Notes under the pieces: generated by a model | The model's input: the letters and a program-made list of their open reading frames with translations, nothing else | Databases searched by the model: none | Told to the model about the DNA's origin: nothing | In this document: in pieces, positions 27,138 to 36,210 of the stretch | How positions within the stretch are numbered: the first letter of the stretch is position 1 | How the letters are laid out: each line of letters starts with the position of its first letter | Made by a program: the position numbers and the translations under genes | Assembly: GCA_900470095.1 (NCBI GenBank) | Contig: UBZM01000084.1 | Location: 1-62,064 of the forward strand | Source: Hyphomicrobiales bacterium | GTDB taxonomy: Bacteria > Pseudomonadota > Alphaproteobacteria > Rhizobiales > Beijerinckiaceae | Length of the DNA: 62,064 bases | Direction: 5' to 3'

Positions 27138-27932
27138 TCATTTAACGAAGGTTTTGGCGAGGCCAGACGTCCGGTCGACCACCAGAACGACAACGAGAGT
27201 GAGCACGACGAGCAGCACCGACAAGGCCGCAACCAGCGGATCGGCCTGCTGTTCGACGCGATGGTACATCGCGACCGGCAGCGTCGAGATACGCGGGCCG
27301 GTCATGAAGAGTGAGAGCACGACCTCGTCGAAGGAGACGAGGAAGCAGAGCGCCGTGGTGCCGACAATACCGGAGCGCATCATCGGCAGAGTGACGCGTC
27401 GAAACACCGTCAGCGGTGAGGCGCCGAGCGTGGCGGCCGCTTCCTCAACGGGGATCGGCAGGGTGGCGAGAGCGGTCGAGAGCACCCGGATGGCGTAGGG
27501 CAAGGTCACGACCAGATGTGCTGCAACCAGGCCCTGGAATGTCGCGAGCAGGCCGTATCCGGAAAACACGATCAAGATCGCAAGGCCGAGCACGATCGTC
27601 GGCAACAGCAGCGGCGCCGTGAACAAGCTCGACAGGAACTCCGCCCCGCGCGGCTTCAGCCTGACGAGCGCATAGGCCGCCGGCAGGCCGATCAGCAGGC
27701 TGAGCACGGTCACCACGAAGGCGAGCAGCAGGCTCGTCCAGAAAGCGGAGACCATCTTCCCGTCCGCGAAGATCGCCGGGTACCATTTGGTGCTCCAGCT
27801 CGATGGCGGGAACATCATGTAGCTGTCGCCGGAAAACGAGATCGGCACGACGACGATCAGCGGCGCCAGCAGGAAGATGAACATCGCGCAGGCGAGGATC
27901 TTCAGGGCGGGAGAAATCGGGCGTTCGTCCAT
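27138..27932 (-). CDS. Polyamine-type ABC transporter permease (PotC-like)
   Basis: A 264-residue inner-membrane permease with about six hydrophobic segments and an EAA loop (EEAAATLGASPLTVFRRVTLP) that contacts the ATPase. The FSSDEV-like region reads SFDEVVLSLFMTGP, typical of PotC/YdcV. It forms a heterodimeric channel with the PotB-like protein encoded 13 bases upstream. The ATG at 27932 is chosen since earlier codons in this frame overlap the partner gene and are not hydrophobic. Confidence 0.94.
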   Translation of the reverse strand: MDERPISPALKILACAMFIFLLAPLIVVVPISFSGDSYMMFPPSSWSTKWYPAIFADGKMVSAFWTSLLLAFVVTVLSLLIGLPAAYALVRLKPRGAEFLSSLFTAPLLLPTIVLGLAILIVFSGYGLLATFQGLVAAHLVVTLPYAIRVLSTALATLPIPVEEAAATLGASPLTVFRRVTLPMMRSGIVGTTALCFLVSFDEVVLSLFMTGPRISTLPVAMYHRVEQQADPLVAALSVLLVVLTLVVVLVVDRTSGLAKTFVK

Positions 27933-27945
27933 GATGTCCTCCCCC

Positions 27946-28836
27946 TCACATGATGGCGCGCAGGGCGCGGGTGTAGAGCACGAGCGCACCGCCGAAGATG
28001 ACGAGCACCAGGATCGAAAGCGTCGCGGCGAGCGGCCAGTTCAGCGTCACGATGGCCTGGTCGTAGATCTCTGTCGCGAGCAGGAAGACGCGACCGCCAC
28101 CGAGCAGCTTCGGCGTGATGAAGGACGAGACGGCCAGCACGAAGCAGAGAAGCGAGCCAAGCGCGATGCCCGGCATGGTCAGCGGCACGACGATATGGCG
28201 AAACACCTTCCAGGGTGGCGCACCGAGCGTGGACGCAGCCTCCTCGACACGCGGATCGAGCCGGCCGAATCCGGCCAGCAGCGCGAGGATCATGTAGGGC
28301 ATCAGGATCTCGGTCAGCCCGATCACCACGCCGGTCTTGTTGAACATCAGCTTGAGCGGCGCGATGCCGATGGCGCCGAGCGCATTGTTGACGAGCCCGT
28401 TCTCCGACAGGATCGCGACCCAGCCATAAGTCCGCACCACCGCCGAGGTCAGCAGCGGCGAGATCACCAGCACCAGCAGGATCGTGCGCCATGTCCCGCT
28501 GGAGCGATGAAGATAAAGCGCGATCGGATAGGAACAGACCAGGGTCATCAGGGTGATGCCGAGGCTGACCAGGATGCTGTTGAGAATGAGCTCGGCGTAG
28601 AAGCTGTCGCGCAGCACCGAAGCCCAGGTTGCGAACGTATAGACCTCGACCATCGCACCCGTCGCCTGCGACTCGTAGAACGACATGCGCAGGAGGTTGA
28701 AGACGGGCGCAAGAAAGCCGAAGGCGTTCACGAGCGCGATCGGCAGGAGCAGCAAGACGACCAGCGGCAGGCCGCTGCTCCGCTCGGCAGCGGGCAGCGG
28801 GGCTGGCATCGCTGCGGCTGGCGCGACGGCGCTCAT
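27946..28836 (-). CDS. Polyamine-type ABC transporter permease (PotB-like)
   Basis: A 296-residue permease. A short proline/alanine-rich cytoplasmic tail precedes the first membrane helix, and the LRMSFYES, RTYGWVAILSENGLVN and EEAASTLGAPPWKVFRHIVVP (EAA loop) blocks are typical of PotB/YdcU. It overlaps the upstream ATPase gene's stop by four bases (ATGA). The set ATPase-PotB-PotC with the receptor upstream is a complete importer for a small cationic or nitrogenous solute. Confidence 0.94.
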   Translation of the reverse strand: MSAVAPAAAMPAPLPAAERSSGLPLVVLLLLPIALVNAFGFLAPVFNLLRMSFYESQATGAMVEVYTFATWASVLRDSFYAELILNSILVSLGITLMTLVCSYPIALYLHRSSGTWRTILLVLVISPLLTSAVVRTYGWVAILSENGLVNNALGAIGIAPLKLMFNKTGVVIGLTEILMPYMILALLAGFGRLDPRVEEAASTLGAPPWKVFRHIVVPLTMPGIALGSLLCFVLAVSSFITPKLLGGGRVFLLATEIYDQAIVTLNWPLAATLSILVLVIFGGALVLYTRALRAIM

Positions 28837-29915
28837 GCTGCCGCTCCGTAGATGAAGATGTCCTGCGGCCGCCAGGACAGGGTCACCGGGCGGCCCGGCT
28901 CGATCACGCTCTCGCCGCCGCGGGTCGCGAGCTCGACCGAGACGATCTGGCCGCCGACATCGACGTCATATTGCAGGATGTCGCCCGCGAAGATCGCGCG
29001 GGCGACGGTGCCCGTAACCTGCTGACGGGCGGGGTCCGCTGCTGCTGGAGAGGCCGGCGAGAGGCCGAGACGGTGCGGCCGGATCATCACCTGCACCGGC
29101 CCCTCGAGGCCAGCGGGAGCGGCTATGCGCTGGCCCGCGAATTCGGCCGCGCCATTGCGGGCGACCGCCGTCAGGCGATTGCTGCGGCCGACGAAGCTCG
29201 CGACGAAGGCCGTCTTCGGCGTCTCATAGAGTTCGACCGGGGTCCCGAGCTGTTCGAGCCGGCCCTGGTTCATGACCACGACCTTGTCGCACATGGTCAG
29301 CGCCTCGACCTGATCATGCGTCACGAAGATCGCGGTGATGCCGAGGCGCTTCTGGATGTCACGGATCTCGTTGCGCATCTCGTCGCGCAGCTTGGCATCG
29401 AGATTGGAGAGCGGCTCGTCGAGGAGCAGGATCGAGGGGCGGATGACCAGAGCACGCGCCAGCGCCACGCGCTGCTGCTGGCCGCCGGAGAGCTGGGCCG
29501 GCCGGTGCTCCTCCTTGCCGGTGAGATGGACGAGTGCGATCGCCTCCTTCACCCGCTTGGCGATCTCGCCCTTGTCGACCTTGCGCATCTCGAGGCCGAA
29601 GGCGACGTTGCGCGCCACGCTCATATGCGGGAACAGCGCGTAGCTCTGGAAGACCAGCCCCATGTCGCGGCGATGCGTCGCGACCTCGGTCAGGTCGCCG
29701 CCGCCGACGACGATCCGCCCGGAGGTCGCGGGTACGAGGCCCGCGATCATTCTCAGCGAAGTCGTCTTGCCGCAGCCCGAGGGGCCGAGGAAGGCGACGA
29801 GCTCGCCCTTCGGCACCTCGAGATCGAGATTGTCGACCGCGACGAAGTCGCCATAGCGCTTGGTCAGGCTCCGGATCGAAAGGAAGCCCTCTGGTGCATC
29901 GGTTCGGCTGGTCAT
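28833..29915 (-). CDS. Polyamine-type ABC transporter ATP-binding protein (PotA-like)
   Basis: A 360-residue ATPase with Walker A GPSGCGKT, signature LSGGQQQR, Walker B LLLDEPLSNLD and the switch His in FVTHDQVEAL. The C-terminal third is a TOBE/regulatory domain (VQVMIRPHRLGL). The ATG at 29915 is preferred because AGGAGG lies nine bases upstream; an ATG at 29924 directly abuts that ribosome site. It energises the PotB/PotC-like permeases encoded immediately downstream. Confidence 0.95.
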   Translation of the reverse strand: MTSRTDAPEGFLSIRSLTKRYGDFVAVDNLDLEVPKGELVAFLGPSGCGKTTSLRMIAGLVPATSGRIVVGGGDLTEVATHRRDMGLVFQSYALFPHMSVARNVAFGLEMRKVDKGEIAKRVKEAIALVHLTGKEEHRPAQLSGGQQQRVALARALVIRPSILLLDEPLSNLDAKLRDEMRNEIRDIQKRLGITAIFVTHDQVEALTMCDKVVVMNQGRLEQLGTPVELYETPKTAFVASFVGRSNRLTAVARNGAAEFAGQRIAAPAGLEGPVQVMIRPHRLGLSPASPAAADPARQQVTGTVARAIFAGDILQYDVDVGGQIVSVELATRGGESVIEPGRPVTLSWRPQDIFIYGAAA

Positions 29916-29935
29916 GGTCGACATCCTCCTTTGGC

Positions 29936-30982
29936 TCAGCGGCTCAGCGGGATCACCTTGCGGCGCCACTGGTCCATGATCGGCTCACGGACCTTGGCGA
30001 GTGCGATCCAGTCCACCGGGATGACCTTGTCCATCGACTTCACCGCCGTGCGCGCGATCGCGGCGTCCGAGATCTGCGCCTTGGCATTGGTCGGTGCGTA
30101 GAACATCGCTTCCGTGAAAGCCTTCTGCGCCTCGGGGCTGAGCGCGTAGTTGATGAACTTCGCGCCGGCATCCTTGCCGGGGCCACCGGCGACCTGGTTG
30201 ATGGTGTTGATCTGGAAGACGCTGCCTTCCTTCGGCAGGGTCGCACCGAGCTTGCCGTTCGAGGTATCGATATTCACCTGCGCACGGGCGTTCCAACCCG
30301 CGCCGACCGTCGCCTGGCCGGAGATGATCGTGACATAGACCTCGGGCTTGGGCTCCCAGGTCTGCACGTTGGGCGCGATCTCGCCGAGCGCGGCAATGCC
30401 CTTGTCGACATTCTTGAGATAGTCGGTGCCGCCGCGCGCCTTGTCGGTGATCAGCACGAGCGAGAGGCCCTGGATGTCAGGCATGCCGGGGATCGCGACC
30501 TTGCCGGCGAACTTCTTGTCGGCGAGATCCATCCAGGATTTCGGCGTCTCCTTCACCGTATCGGTGTTGTAGAGCAGCACGAGGTTGTCGAAGGTCACGG
30601 CGACGCCGTCGACATCGGCAATGCGCGCGCTGGGGTAGAGATCGGCGACGTTCGGGGTGTTCTTCTCGTCGATCTTGGTGAGCAGCTTCTCGTCGGTCGC
30701 AGCCTTCGAGACCGAGACGTCCATGATCACGACATCGGCCTGCGGCGCGGCCTTCTGGGCGCGCAGGTTGCCCAGCATCTGGGCCGAGTTCGGCATCGGG
30801 AAATATTCGACCTTGATGCCGGGATTGGCCTTCATGAAGGGCTCGACCACCGCCTTGGTGTAGCGCTCCTGGAAGAGACCGGAATAGGCCATCACCGTCA
30901 CGGTCTGCTGGGCCATGGCGGTGCTTGACAGGAGTGCGGTCGCGAGCCCGGCTCCGATCGCGATCTTGGCATATGTCTTCAT
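29936..30982 (-). CDS. PotD-like periplasmic solute-binding protein
   Basis: A 348-residue family-1-type receptor with signal peptide MKTYAKIAIGAGLATALLSS, cleaved near AMAQ. The mature chain begins QTVTVMAYSGLFQERYTKAV and contains the VTFDNLVLLYNTDTVK segment typical of spermidine/putrescine-like and related receptors. It is the first gene of the importer operon. The acidic residues that grip polyamines cannot be confirmed by eye, so the ligand could equally be another organic solute. The link with HyuAB and the amidase suggests a nitrogen-containing ligand. Confidence 0.9.
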   Translation of the reverse strand: MKTYAKIAIGAGLATALLSSTAMAQQTVTVMAYSGLFQERYTKAVVEPFMKANPGIKVEYFPMPNSAQMLGNLRAQKAAPQADVVIMDVSVSKAATDEKLLTKIDEKNTPNVADLYPSARIADVDGVAVTFDNLVLLYNTDTVKETPKSWMDLADKKFAGKVAIPGMPDIQGLSLVLITDKARGGTDYLKNVDKGIAALGEIAPNVQTWEPKPEVYVTIISGQATVGAGWNARAQVNIDTSNGKLGATLPKEGSVFQINTINQVAGGPGKDAGAKFINYALSPEAQKAFTEAMFYAPTNAKAQISDAAIARTAVKSMDKVIPVDWIALAKVREPIMDQWRRKVIPLSR

Positions 30983-31064
30983 GCGACTTCCCCTCTGTTT
31001 ATGGTTGTGCGAGCGGCTTTCTGCCGCCCGCTTCGACATGTCGGACATTCAGGTCCTGGGACGC

Positions 31065-31733
31065 TCAGACCCTGGCGAGCTTGCCCTCCACCATGGCGGT
31101 GGCGCCGGAGATATCGGGCAGCTTCTCCCCCTTGCGCAGGCGTTCGAGCAGGACGAGTTCCTGTTCCTGCATCTCGATGGCGCGGCGGGCATAGGCTTCG
31201 GCCGTCGCAGCCTTGAGGACGACAATACCGCTCTCGTCGCAGAGCACGGCATCGCCGGGCTCGATCGTCTGGCCGCCGACGCTGACCGGAACGTTGATCG
31301 CGCCCTCGGTGCCGAGGATCTTGGTCGTGATCGGCGACGGACCGCGGCACCACATCGGCATGTCGGTCTTGACGATCTCGGAGAAATCCGTGGCCGGGCC
31401 GTCGATGACACCGGCAGCCACTCCGGCATTCTTCATGGCGTGGGTGACGACGCCGCCCCAGCAGGCATGCTTGGTGTCGCCGCAGCGGTCGATCACGACC
31501 ACATCGCCCGGACGGACGAGCTTGGTCAGGTAGTGCAACGCGGTCGAATCCGCGTGTGGGATGCGGATGGTGACCGCCGTGCCGGCGACGCGCTTGGTCG
31601 GCAGCACCGCGCGGATCTCGCGGTCGACGAAGCCTGAATGCAGGACATGACCGATGGTCGCGACTTCGCATTTCTCGAGCAGCGCAACGAGGCTGGCCGG
31701 AATCTGCGCCGGCATGGGATTGACGATGAACAT
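31065..31733 (-). CDS. RraA-like protein (HMG aldolase/dimethylmenaquinone methyltransferase family)
   Basis: A 222-residue RraA-fold protein. The segments ATIGHVLHSGF near 25, VIDRCGDTKHACWGG near 99-113 and GVIDGPATD near 127 match the family of 4-hydroxy-4-methyl-2-oxoglutarate/oxaloacetate aldolase-decarboxylases, where the Asp/Arg region binds the metal and substrate. True RraA RNase-E inhibitors are shorter and lack this C-terminal tail. It is 12 bases downstream of the amidase gene and upstream of the Pot-like receptor, so it probably processes a keto-acid product of the pathway. Confidence 0.85.
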   Translation of the reverse strand: MFIVNPMPAQIPASLVALLEKCEVATIGHVLHSGFVDREIRAVLPTKRVAGTAVTIRIPHADSTALHYLTKLVRPGDVVVIDRCGDTKHACWGGVVTHAMKNAGVAAGVIDGPATDFSEIVKTDMPMWCRGPSPITTKILGTEGAINVPVSVGGQTIEPGDAVLCDESGIVVLKAATAEAYARRAIEMQEQELVLLERLRKGEKLPDISGATAMVEGKLARV

Positions 31734-31745
31734 GCTGCGCTCCGG

Positions 31746-32552
31746 TCAGCCGATGACGTGATGATTGGCGACGGGGACCGCAGCGCGGACCTTGGCGGTG
31801 TAGTCGAAATCGAGCCTGGCGCTCGTCGTGCCGATACCGTCGGAAGCCTGGGCGGCGATATGGCCCCAGGGGTTGATGACCATGGAATGGCCGTAGCAGG
31901 CGTTCTTGCCCTGCGCATGGGTGCCGGTCTGTCCGGTCGCCAGGAACCAGGTCTGCGTCTCGGCCGCGCGGGCCCGGGCCAGCAGTTCCCAATGGTCCTT
32001 GCCGGTCATCAGGGTGAAGGCGGCGGGCAGCACGATCAGATCGGAACCGGCGTCGCGCAGCTTGCGGAAGAGCTCCGGGAACCGGATGTCGTAGCAGATG
32101 GCGCAGCCGACGGTGGCGTCGCCGACCTTGTAAGTCACGACCTCCTTGCCACGCGAGACCATGTTGGACTCGCGATAGCTCGAACCGCCGGGAGCATCGA
32201 CATCGAACAGGTGAATCTTGCGGTAATGCGCGATCTGCTTGCCATCCGGGCCGAAGACCAGGGTTGCATTGAAATAGTCGTCACCGTCGCGCTCGCAGAC
32301 GCTGCCGGCATGGATGGTGACGCCGTGCTTCTCGGCCAGGCCCGACATCAGGCGATAGCTCTCGCCGTTCGGAAAGGTCTCTGCGCTCTCGCGCATCGCC
32401 GCCGGACTGCCGTCCAGGAAGGCGTAGTATTCCGGCAGTACGATGAGATCGGGATGATCCTCGGCGACGACCTTCTCGATCATGGCCTTGGCGGTCTTGA
32501 GATTCGCAGACTTGTCGTCCTGCGAGTTCATCTGGATGAGCGAGACTTTCAA
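31746..32552 (-). CDS. Carbon-nitrogen hydrolase (nitrilase/omega-amidase superfamily)
   Basis: A 268-residue nitrilase-fold hydrolase with the catalytic Glu41 (LPEYY), Lys112 (YRKIHLFD) and Cys153 (CAICYDIRFPE). The pattern is closest to Nit2/omega-amidase-like and deaminated-glutathione amidase enzymes, which hydrolyse amides to acids plus ammonia. I start it at the TTG at 32552, with AGGGAGA about seven bases upstream; this gives MKVSLIQMNS, the family's usual beginning. A GTG in frame at 32627 lies inside an inverted repeat and adds 25 unconserved residues. Confidence 0.9.
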   Translation of the reverse strand: MKVSLIQMNSQDDKSANLKTAKAMIEKVVAEDHPDLIVLPEYYAFLDGSPAAMRESAETFPNGESYRLMSGLAEKHGVTIHAGSVCERDGDDYFNATLVFGPDGKQIAHYRKIHLFDVDAPGGSSYRESNMVSRGKEVVTYKVGDATVGCAICYDIRFPELFRKLRDAGSDLIVLPAAFTLMTGKDHWELLARARAAETQTWFLATGQTGTHAQGKNACYGHSMVINPWGHIAAQASDGIGTTSARLDFDYTAKVRAAVPVANHHVIG

Positions 32553-32614
32553 CGGCGTTCTCCCTGCAGGCGTTACCGCAGCAGAACAAACGCGAGCCGG
32601 CCCGGCAAACGCGA

Positions 32615-32640
32615 AATTCTTGTTCACCTCGACAAGAATT
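32615..32640. promoter_or_regulatory. Inverted repeat upstream of amidase gene, candidate LysR site
   Basis: Perfect 9-base arms AATTCTTGT (32615-32623) and ACAAGAATT (32632-32640) with an 8-base spacer lie between the amidase gene and the LysR gene. LysR-type regulators bind such dyads near their targets. Its position argues against a coding start at 32627. Confidence 0.55.
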
Positions 32641-32696
32641 GCTTATGAGAACACCAGCGCCACGCCCTGCCGTTTCCTTGGGCAGCCGCTGGATGG

Positions 32697-33584
32697 TCAG
32701 TTCGAGGCTGCGATCTCGACAGCCATGTCCGCGATCAGCGCCGGTAATGTGTTGCCCGGATCATCGGCGAAAACCGCGTGGAAATTCAGCGGCGGCAAGC
32801 GCGCATCGACATCGAGAACACGCAGATCACCCGTCTCCAGGAACTCCTGCACGACGACGCGCGGCAGCACGGCGATGCCGACGCCGTCGCGGATCAGCCG
32901 CGTGATGGTGGCGAGCGAGTTGGAGTTGAAGATGCGGATCGCGCTGGGGTCAACTCCCGCCGTTTCGATCACCCGCAGCACGGCCTGATGCGGTTGGGAG
33001 CCCTTTGAATAGGCAAAGATCGGATAGTCGACGAGATCGGCGATCGCGAGCCTGCCGGGCTTGAGGGGCAGCTTCGGCGAGGCGATCCAGAGGCACTCGA
33101 AGGTGCAGAGCTCGATATTGCGGATATGGGGAGCGACGACCGGCCCCATGACCAGGCCGAGATCGATCTGACCGTCCTGGATCTGGCGCGCCAGGTTCAG
33201 GCTGGTGTCGACGTTCAGGTCGATCGTGACGTTCGGATAGGCTTCCTTCACGCGCTCGATCAGCCGCGGCAGCCAAGCATAGACGACAGAATCGATCGCG
33301 CCGATCAGCACCGTCCCGCGCTCATTGCTGGCGTCGCCGATCGTGCGCTGGAAGTCATTGACCATGCGCACGATCGCTTCCGCCTGCGCCAGGGCGCGCT
33401 GGCCGTGCGGTGTCAGGCCGACATTGCGCAGGTCGCGCTCGAACAGGCGGACGCCGAGATCACGCTCCAGGGTGGCGATGCGGTTGGAGACCGACGCCTG
33501 CGTGGTGCAGAGCTTGTCCGCAGCGACGGAAAAGCTGCGCAGCCTTGCAACCCAGACGAAGGTTTCCAGGAATTTCAGATTCAC
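32697..33584 (-). CDS. LysR-family transcriptional regulator
   Basis: A 295-residue LysR protein. An N-terminal winged helix (NLKFLETFVWVARLRSFSVA with SVSNRIATLERDLGVRLFER) is followed by a periplasmic-binding-like effector domain (GAIDSVVYAWLPRLI). I start it at the GTG at 33584 because the family begins exactly there (hydrophobic first helix). The open frame continues to 33761 with no conserved sequence. It precedes the amidase-RraA-importer genes on the same strand, and a good dyad lies just downstream at 32615. It likely controls that block. Confidence 0.93.
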   Translation of the reverse strand: MNLKFLETFVWVARLRSFSVAADKLCTTQASVSNRIATLERDLGVRLFERDLRNVGLTPHGQRALAQAEAIVRMVNDFQRTIGDASNERGTVLIGAIDSVVYAWLPRLIERVKEAYPNVTIDLNVDTSLNLARQIQDGQIDLGLVMGPVVAPHIRNIELCTFECLWIASPKLPLKPGRLAIADLVDYPIFAYSKGSQPHQAVLRVIETAGVDPSAIRIFNSNSLATITRLIRDGVGIAVLPRVVVQEFLETGDLRVLDVDARLPPLNFHAVFADDPGNTLPALIADMAVEIAASN

Positions 33585-33800
33585 GTTGGGCCAGCCCTCA
33601 TCCGCCTTGGTCACCCATCGACCATGCGAGCGCAACCGGCAAGCAACCGATGCGCGTGACATGAAGACCGATACAGCCGGACCATAGCGACCCGGTGGCG
33701 GGATGGCACGCAGGGATGCGGCTGGTGGGCCGCCAACTGGCCCCGGAGTTGCGCGCTGCATCTCCTTGGGGCCAGTGAGGCGCCGTGCCCTTATCTCCCG

Positions 33801-35300
33801 TCAGCCGGCGAGCTGCATGTCGCGGTCGAGCGGGAAGATCGGCCGGCGGACATGCTTGTAGGGCAGCTTGGTGAGGTCAGGGGTGCAGAGCGCGCCGCTG
33901 TCGCAGACCACGACCTTGCCGGCGATCGGCTCGAAGGCGGCCCGGAAATGCTGCATGGATTTCAGCCCCACCACCCGCTTGGCGACGGGGTCGATGCCGA
34001 AGGCGCGGAATTGCTGCAGGTCCAGCATCTGGGCCGGGAACGTGGCAACAAGGATATCGACGCCGCCCACACGCAGCACGGCAGTCGTGCCCCAGCTTCC
34101 CTTCAGCCCGCCGAGCATCGGCCCGTCACCGACGAAGTCGCCATCGCTCAACAAGAGAAGCGTGCCTTCGAGCGCAAGCGGTGCGCCCCCGACGCGCGGA
34201 TCGGTCTTGCCGCCGAGCCGGATCGAGACGCGGTCACCGACCGTGTGGCGATGCAGCTCCTCGGCGGCTTCCGGATCGATGATCGGGCCGAAGCAGGCAT
34301 CCTGGACGTCGGCCGCGATCATGGCGCGCAGCAATTCGGTAGAGTCGCCATAGCCGCCGCCGCCCGGATTATCCGCGTAATCGGCAATGATGAGCGGGCC
34401 GTCCTTGGAGTCGAAGGCATTGGCCTGCCGGGCCGCCTCCTCGACCGTGAGATAGGTGTTCACGCTCTCGAAGCGCCGCGTCCACATGTCATGGACCAGG
34501 TCCTCTGCGAAGGTTCGGTGCGCGGACAGATCCCCCTGCCCCGTCACCAGGACGGTCGGGCCGACCTCCTCGATATCGGCATTGCCGAAGGCGCCGTTGA
34601 CGCTGACGGCGAAGACATCGGGCTTCTGCTCGTAGGCACGGGCCCGCGCGATGCGCTCGACCATCGGCCCGATATCGGTGCGCCCGCCGTTGATCTCTTC
34701 GAGCATTGGGCGATGGGCGCGAATGGTGACCGGCCTGATTTCGCCGGTCATGGCGCGCTGCAGAATGCCGGCGGCCTGCCTGGCGCAGTCGCGCACATCG
34801 ACATGCGGATAGGTCTTGTAGGCGACGATGATGTTGGCGAGCGCGGCCATCTTGGGGGTGACATTCGCATGCGGATCGAGCGTGATGCCGATCGGCAGGT
34901 CCGGCCCGACCACGGCGCGCAGACGCTCCAGCAATTCGCCCTCGCCATCCTGGTTGAACTCGGTGACCATGGCGCCGTGCAGGCCGAGCAGGATGCCGTC
35001 CAGCCGGTCCTTGTTCTGCTTTGCGGCCTCGATGATGACGCTGGCGATCCGCTCATAGGCATCGCGCGTCACGGGCCCGCAGGGCTGCGCCGAGGCGCTG
35101 ATCGTGTGGATCACCGTCCAGCCATTGGGGCGGCCGATATCGAGGAAGCCGGCGATCGGCGTGTTCGCCTCGCTGCGGGCCGCAACGGCCTCGTCGCCAA
35201 GCTGGATGTTGCGGGACGCGAAGGCGGCGTAATCGGCCGGCTTGCGGCTGAACGTATTGCTCTCATGCGAGAATTCGGCGGTCAGGACAGTGAAGGACAT
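33801..35300 (-). CDS. M81-family metallopeptidase (MlrC-like)
   Basis: A 499-residue protein of the M81/MlrC family, named for the last step of microcystin degradation. Hallmarks are the N-terminal TAEFSHESNTFS with a metal-type His, LGLHGAMVTE, ITLDPHANVTP, the central IADYADNPGGGGYGDST and VCDSGALCTPD. Most bacterial members have unknown substrates, probably unusual or cyclic peptides and linear fragments. It is cytoplasmic. It is the downstream partner of the second peptide-type importer (64-base gap, same strand), so it probably digests the imported peptide. Confidence 0.92.
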   Translation of the reverse strand: MSFTVLTAEFSHESNTFSRKPADYAAFASRNIQLGDEAVAARSEANTPIAGFLDIGRPNGWTVIHTISASAQPCGPVTRDAYERIASVIIEAAKQNKDRLDGILLGLHGAMVTEFNQDGEGELLERLRAVVGPDLPIGITLDPHANVTPKMAALANIIVAYKTYPHVDVRDCARQAAGILQRAMTGEIRPVTIRAHRPMLEEINGGRTDIGPMVERIARARAYEQKPDVFAVSVNGAFGNADIEEVGPTVLVTGQGDLSAHRTFAEDLVHDMWTRRFESVNTYLTVEEAARQANAFDSKDGPLIIADYADNPGGGGYGDSTELLRAMIAADVQDACFGPIIDPEAAEELHRHTVGDRVSIRLGGKTDPRVGGAPLALEGTLLLLSDGDFVGDGPMLGGLKGSWGTTAVLRVGGVDILVATFPAQMLDLQQFRAFGIDPVAKRVVGLKSMQHFRAAFEPIAGKVVVCDSGALCTPDLTKLPYKHVRRPIFPLDRDMQLAG

Positions 35301-35364
35301 GGCGCTTCCTCATACGTTTCTTCTGGCGGATCGGAACGGACAGAGAGCGGCGAGCGGCATGGTC

Positions 35365-36210
35365 TCAGCCGTCCCGCAGCGGCCGGCGGATATCGAGCGC
35401 CTCGATCAGGGCATCGCCGAAAAGGTTGATGGCGATGACCGTCGCCGCGATGACGAGGCCGGGAAATATGATGATCCAGGGTGCGATGAAGATCTGCGCC
35501 GTACCGGAGCTCATCATCGCCCCCCAGCTCGGCAGGGGCGGCTGAGCGCCCAGGCCGAAGAAGCCGAGCGTAGCCTCGAGAACGATGGCATCGCCCGTCG
35601 CCAGCATTCCCGCCACGATCACCGGCGTGATCGCATTCGGCAGCAGATGACAGAACAGGATGCGCGCCGGGCTCGCGCCGATATTGATCGATGCCTCGAT
35701 GAAGACTTCGTTCTTCAGGGTCATCACCTGCGCACGCGTCAGGCGCGTGAACTGGGCGAGATAGGCGATGCCGATCGCGATGGCCGTGCTGTGCAGACCC
35801 GGACCGAGAATGGCGATCAGGATCAGCGCCAGCAGGATTTCGGGGAACGACCAGGTCAGATCGACGATGACGGTGACGATCCGGTCGAAGACGCCGCCGA
35901 AATAACCGGCGGCTGCGCCGAGCGATGCGCCGACGGCGACCGAGAGCGAGATCGACAGCACGCTGACGCTGAGCGAGGTGCGCGCGCCCTGGATGATGCG
36001 GGAGAGCAGGTCGCGTCCGAATTCGTCGGTGCCGAGCCAGTGCGCGGCCGAGGGTGGCGAATTGGCGAGACTCAGATTCTGGCTCGCATAGTCATAGGGT
36101 GCGATCCAGTAGGCGAGCAGCGCGCAGAGCACGAGCCCGAGGAGGAAGAGCGCGCTGAGCGCTCCCCGTGGCGAACGCGCGATCCGCGCAGGCAGCGAAG
36201 ACCGGCTCAT
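35365..36210 (-). CDS. Peptide-type ABC transporter permease (DppC-like), second system
   Basis: A 281-residue permease with the DppC signature block HWLGTDEFGRDLLSRIIQGA near the first third and the EAA-like loop SINIGASPARILFCHLLPNA in the C-terminal half. The ATG at 36210 overlaps the stop of the DppB-like gene by four bases. No ATPase gene accompanies this system in the window, so it must borrow one, possibly the fused ATPase at 725-2386 or one encoded elsewhere. Confidence 0.95.
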   Translation of the reverse strand: MSRSSLPARIARSPRGALSALFLLGLVLCALLAYWIAPYDYASQNLSLANSPPSAAHWLGTDEFGRDLLSRIIQGARTSLSVSVLSISLSVAVGASLGAAAGYFGGVFDRIVTVIVDLTWSFPEILLALILIAILGPGLHSTAIAIGIAYLAQFTRLTRAQVMTLKNEVFIEASINIGASPARILFCHLLPNAITPVIVAGMLATGDAIVLEATLGFFGLGAQPPLPSWGAMMSSGTAQIFIAPWIIIFPGLVIAATVIAINLFGDALIEALDIRRPLRDG

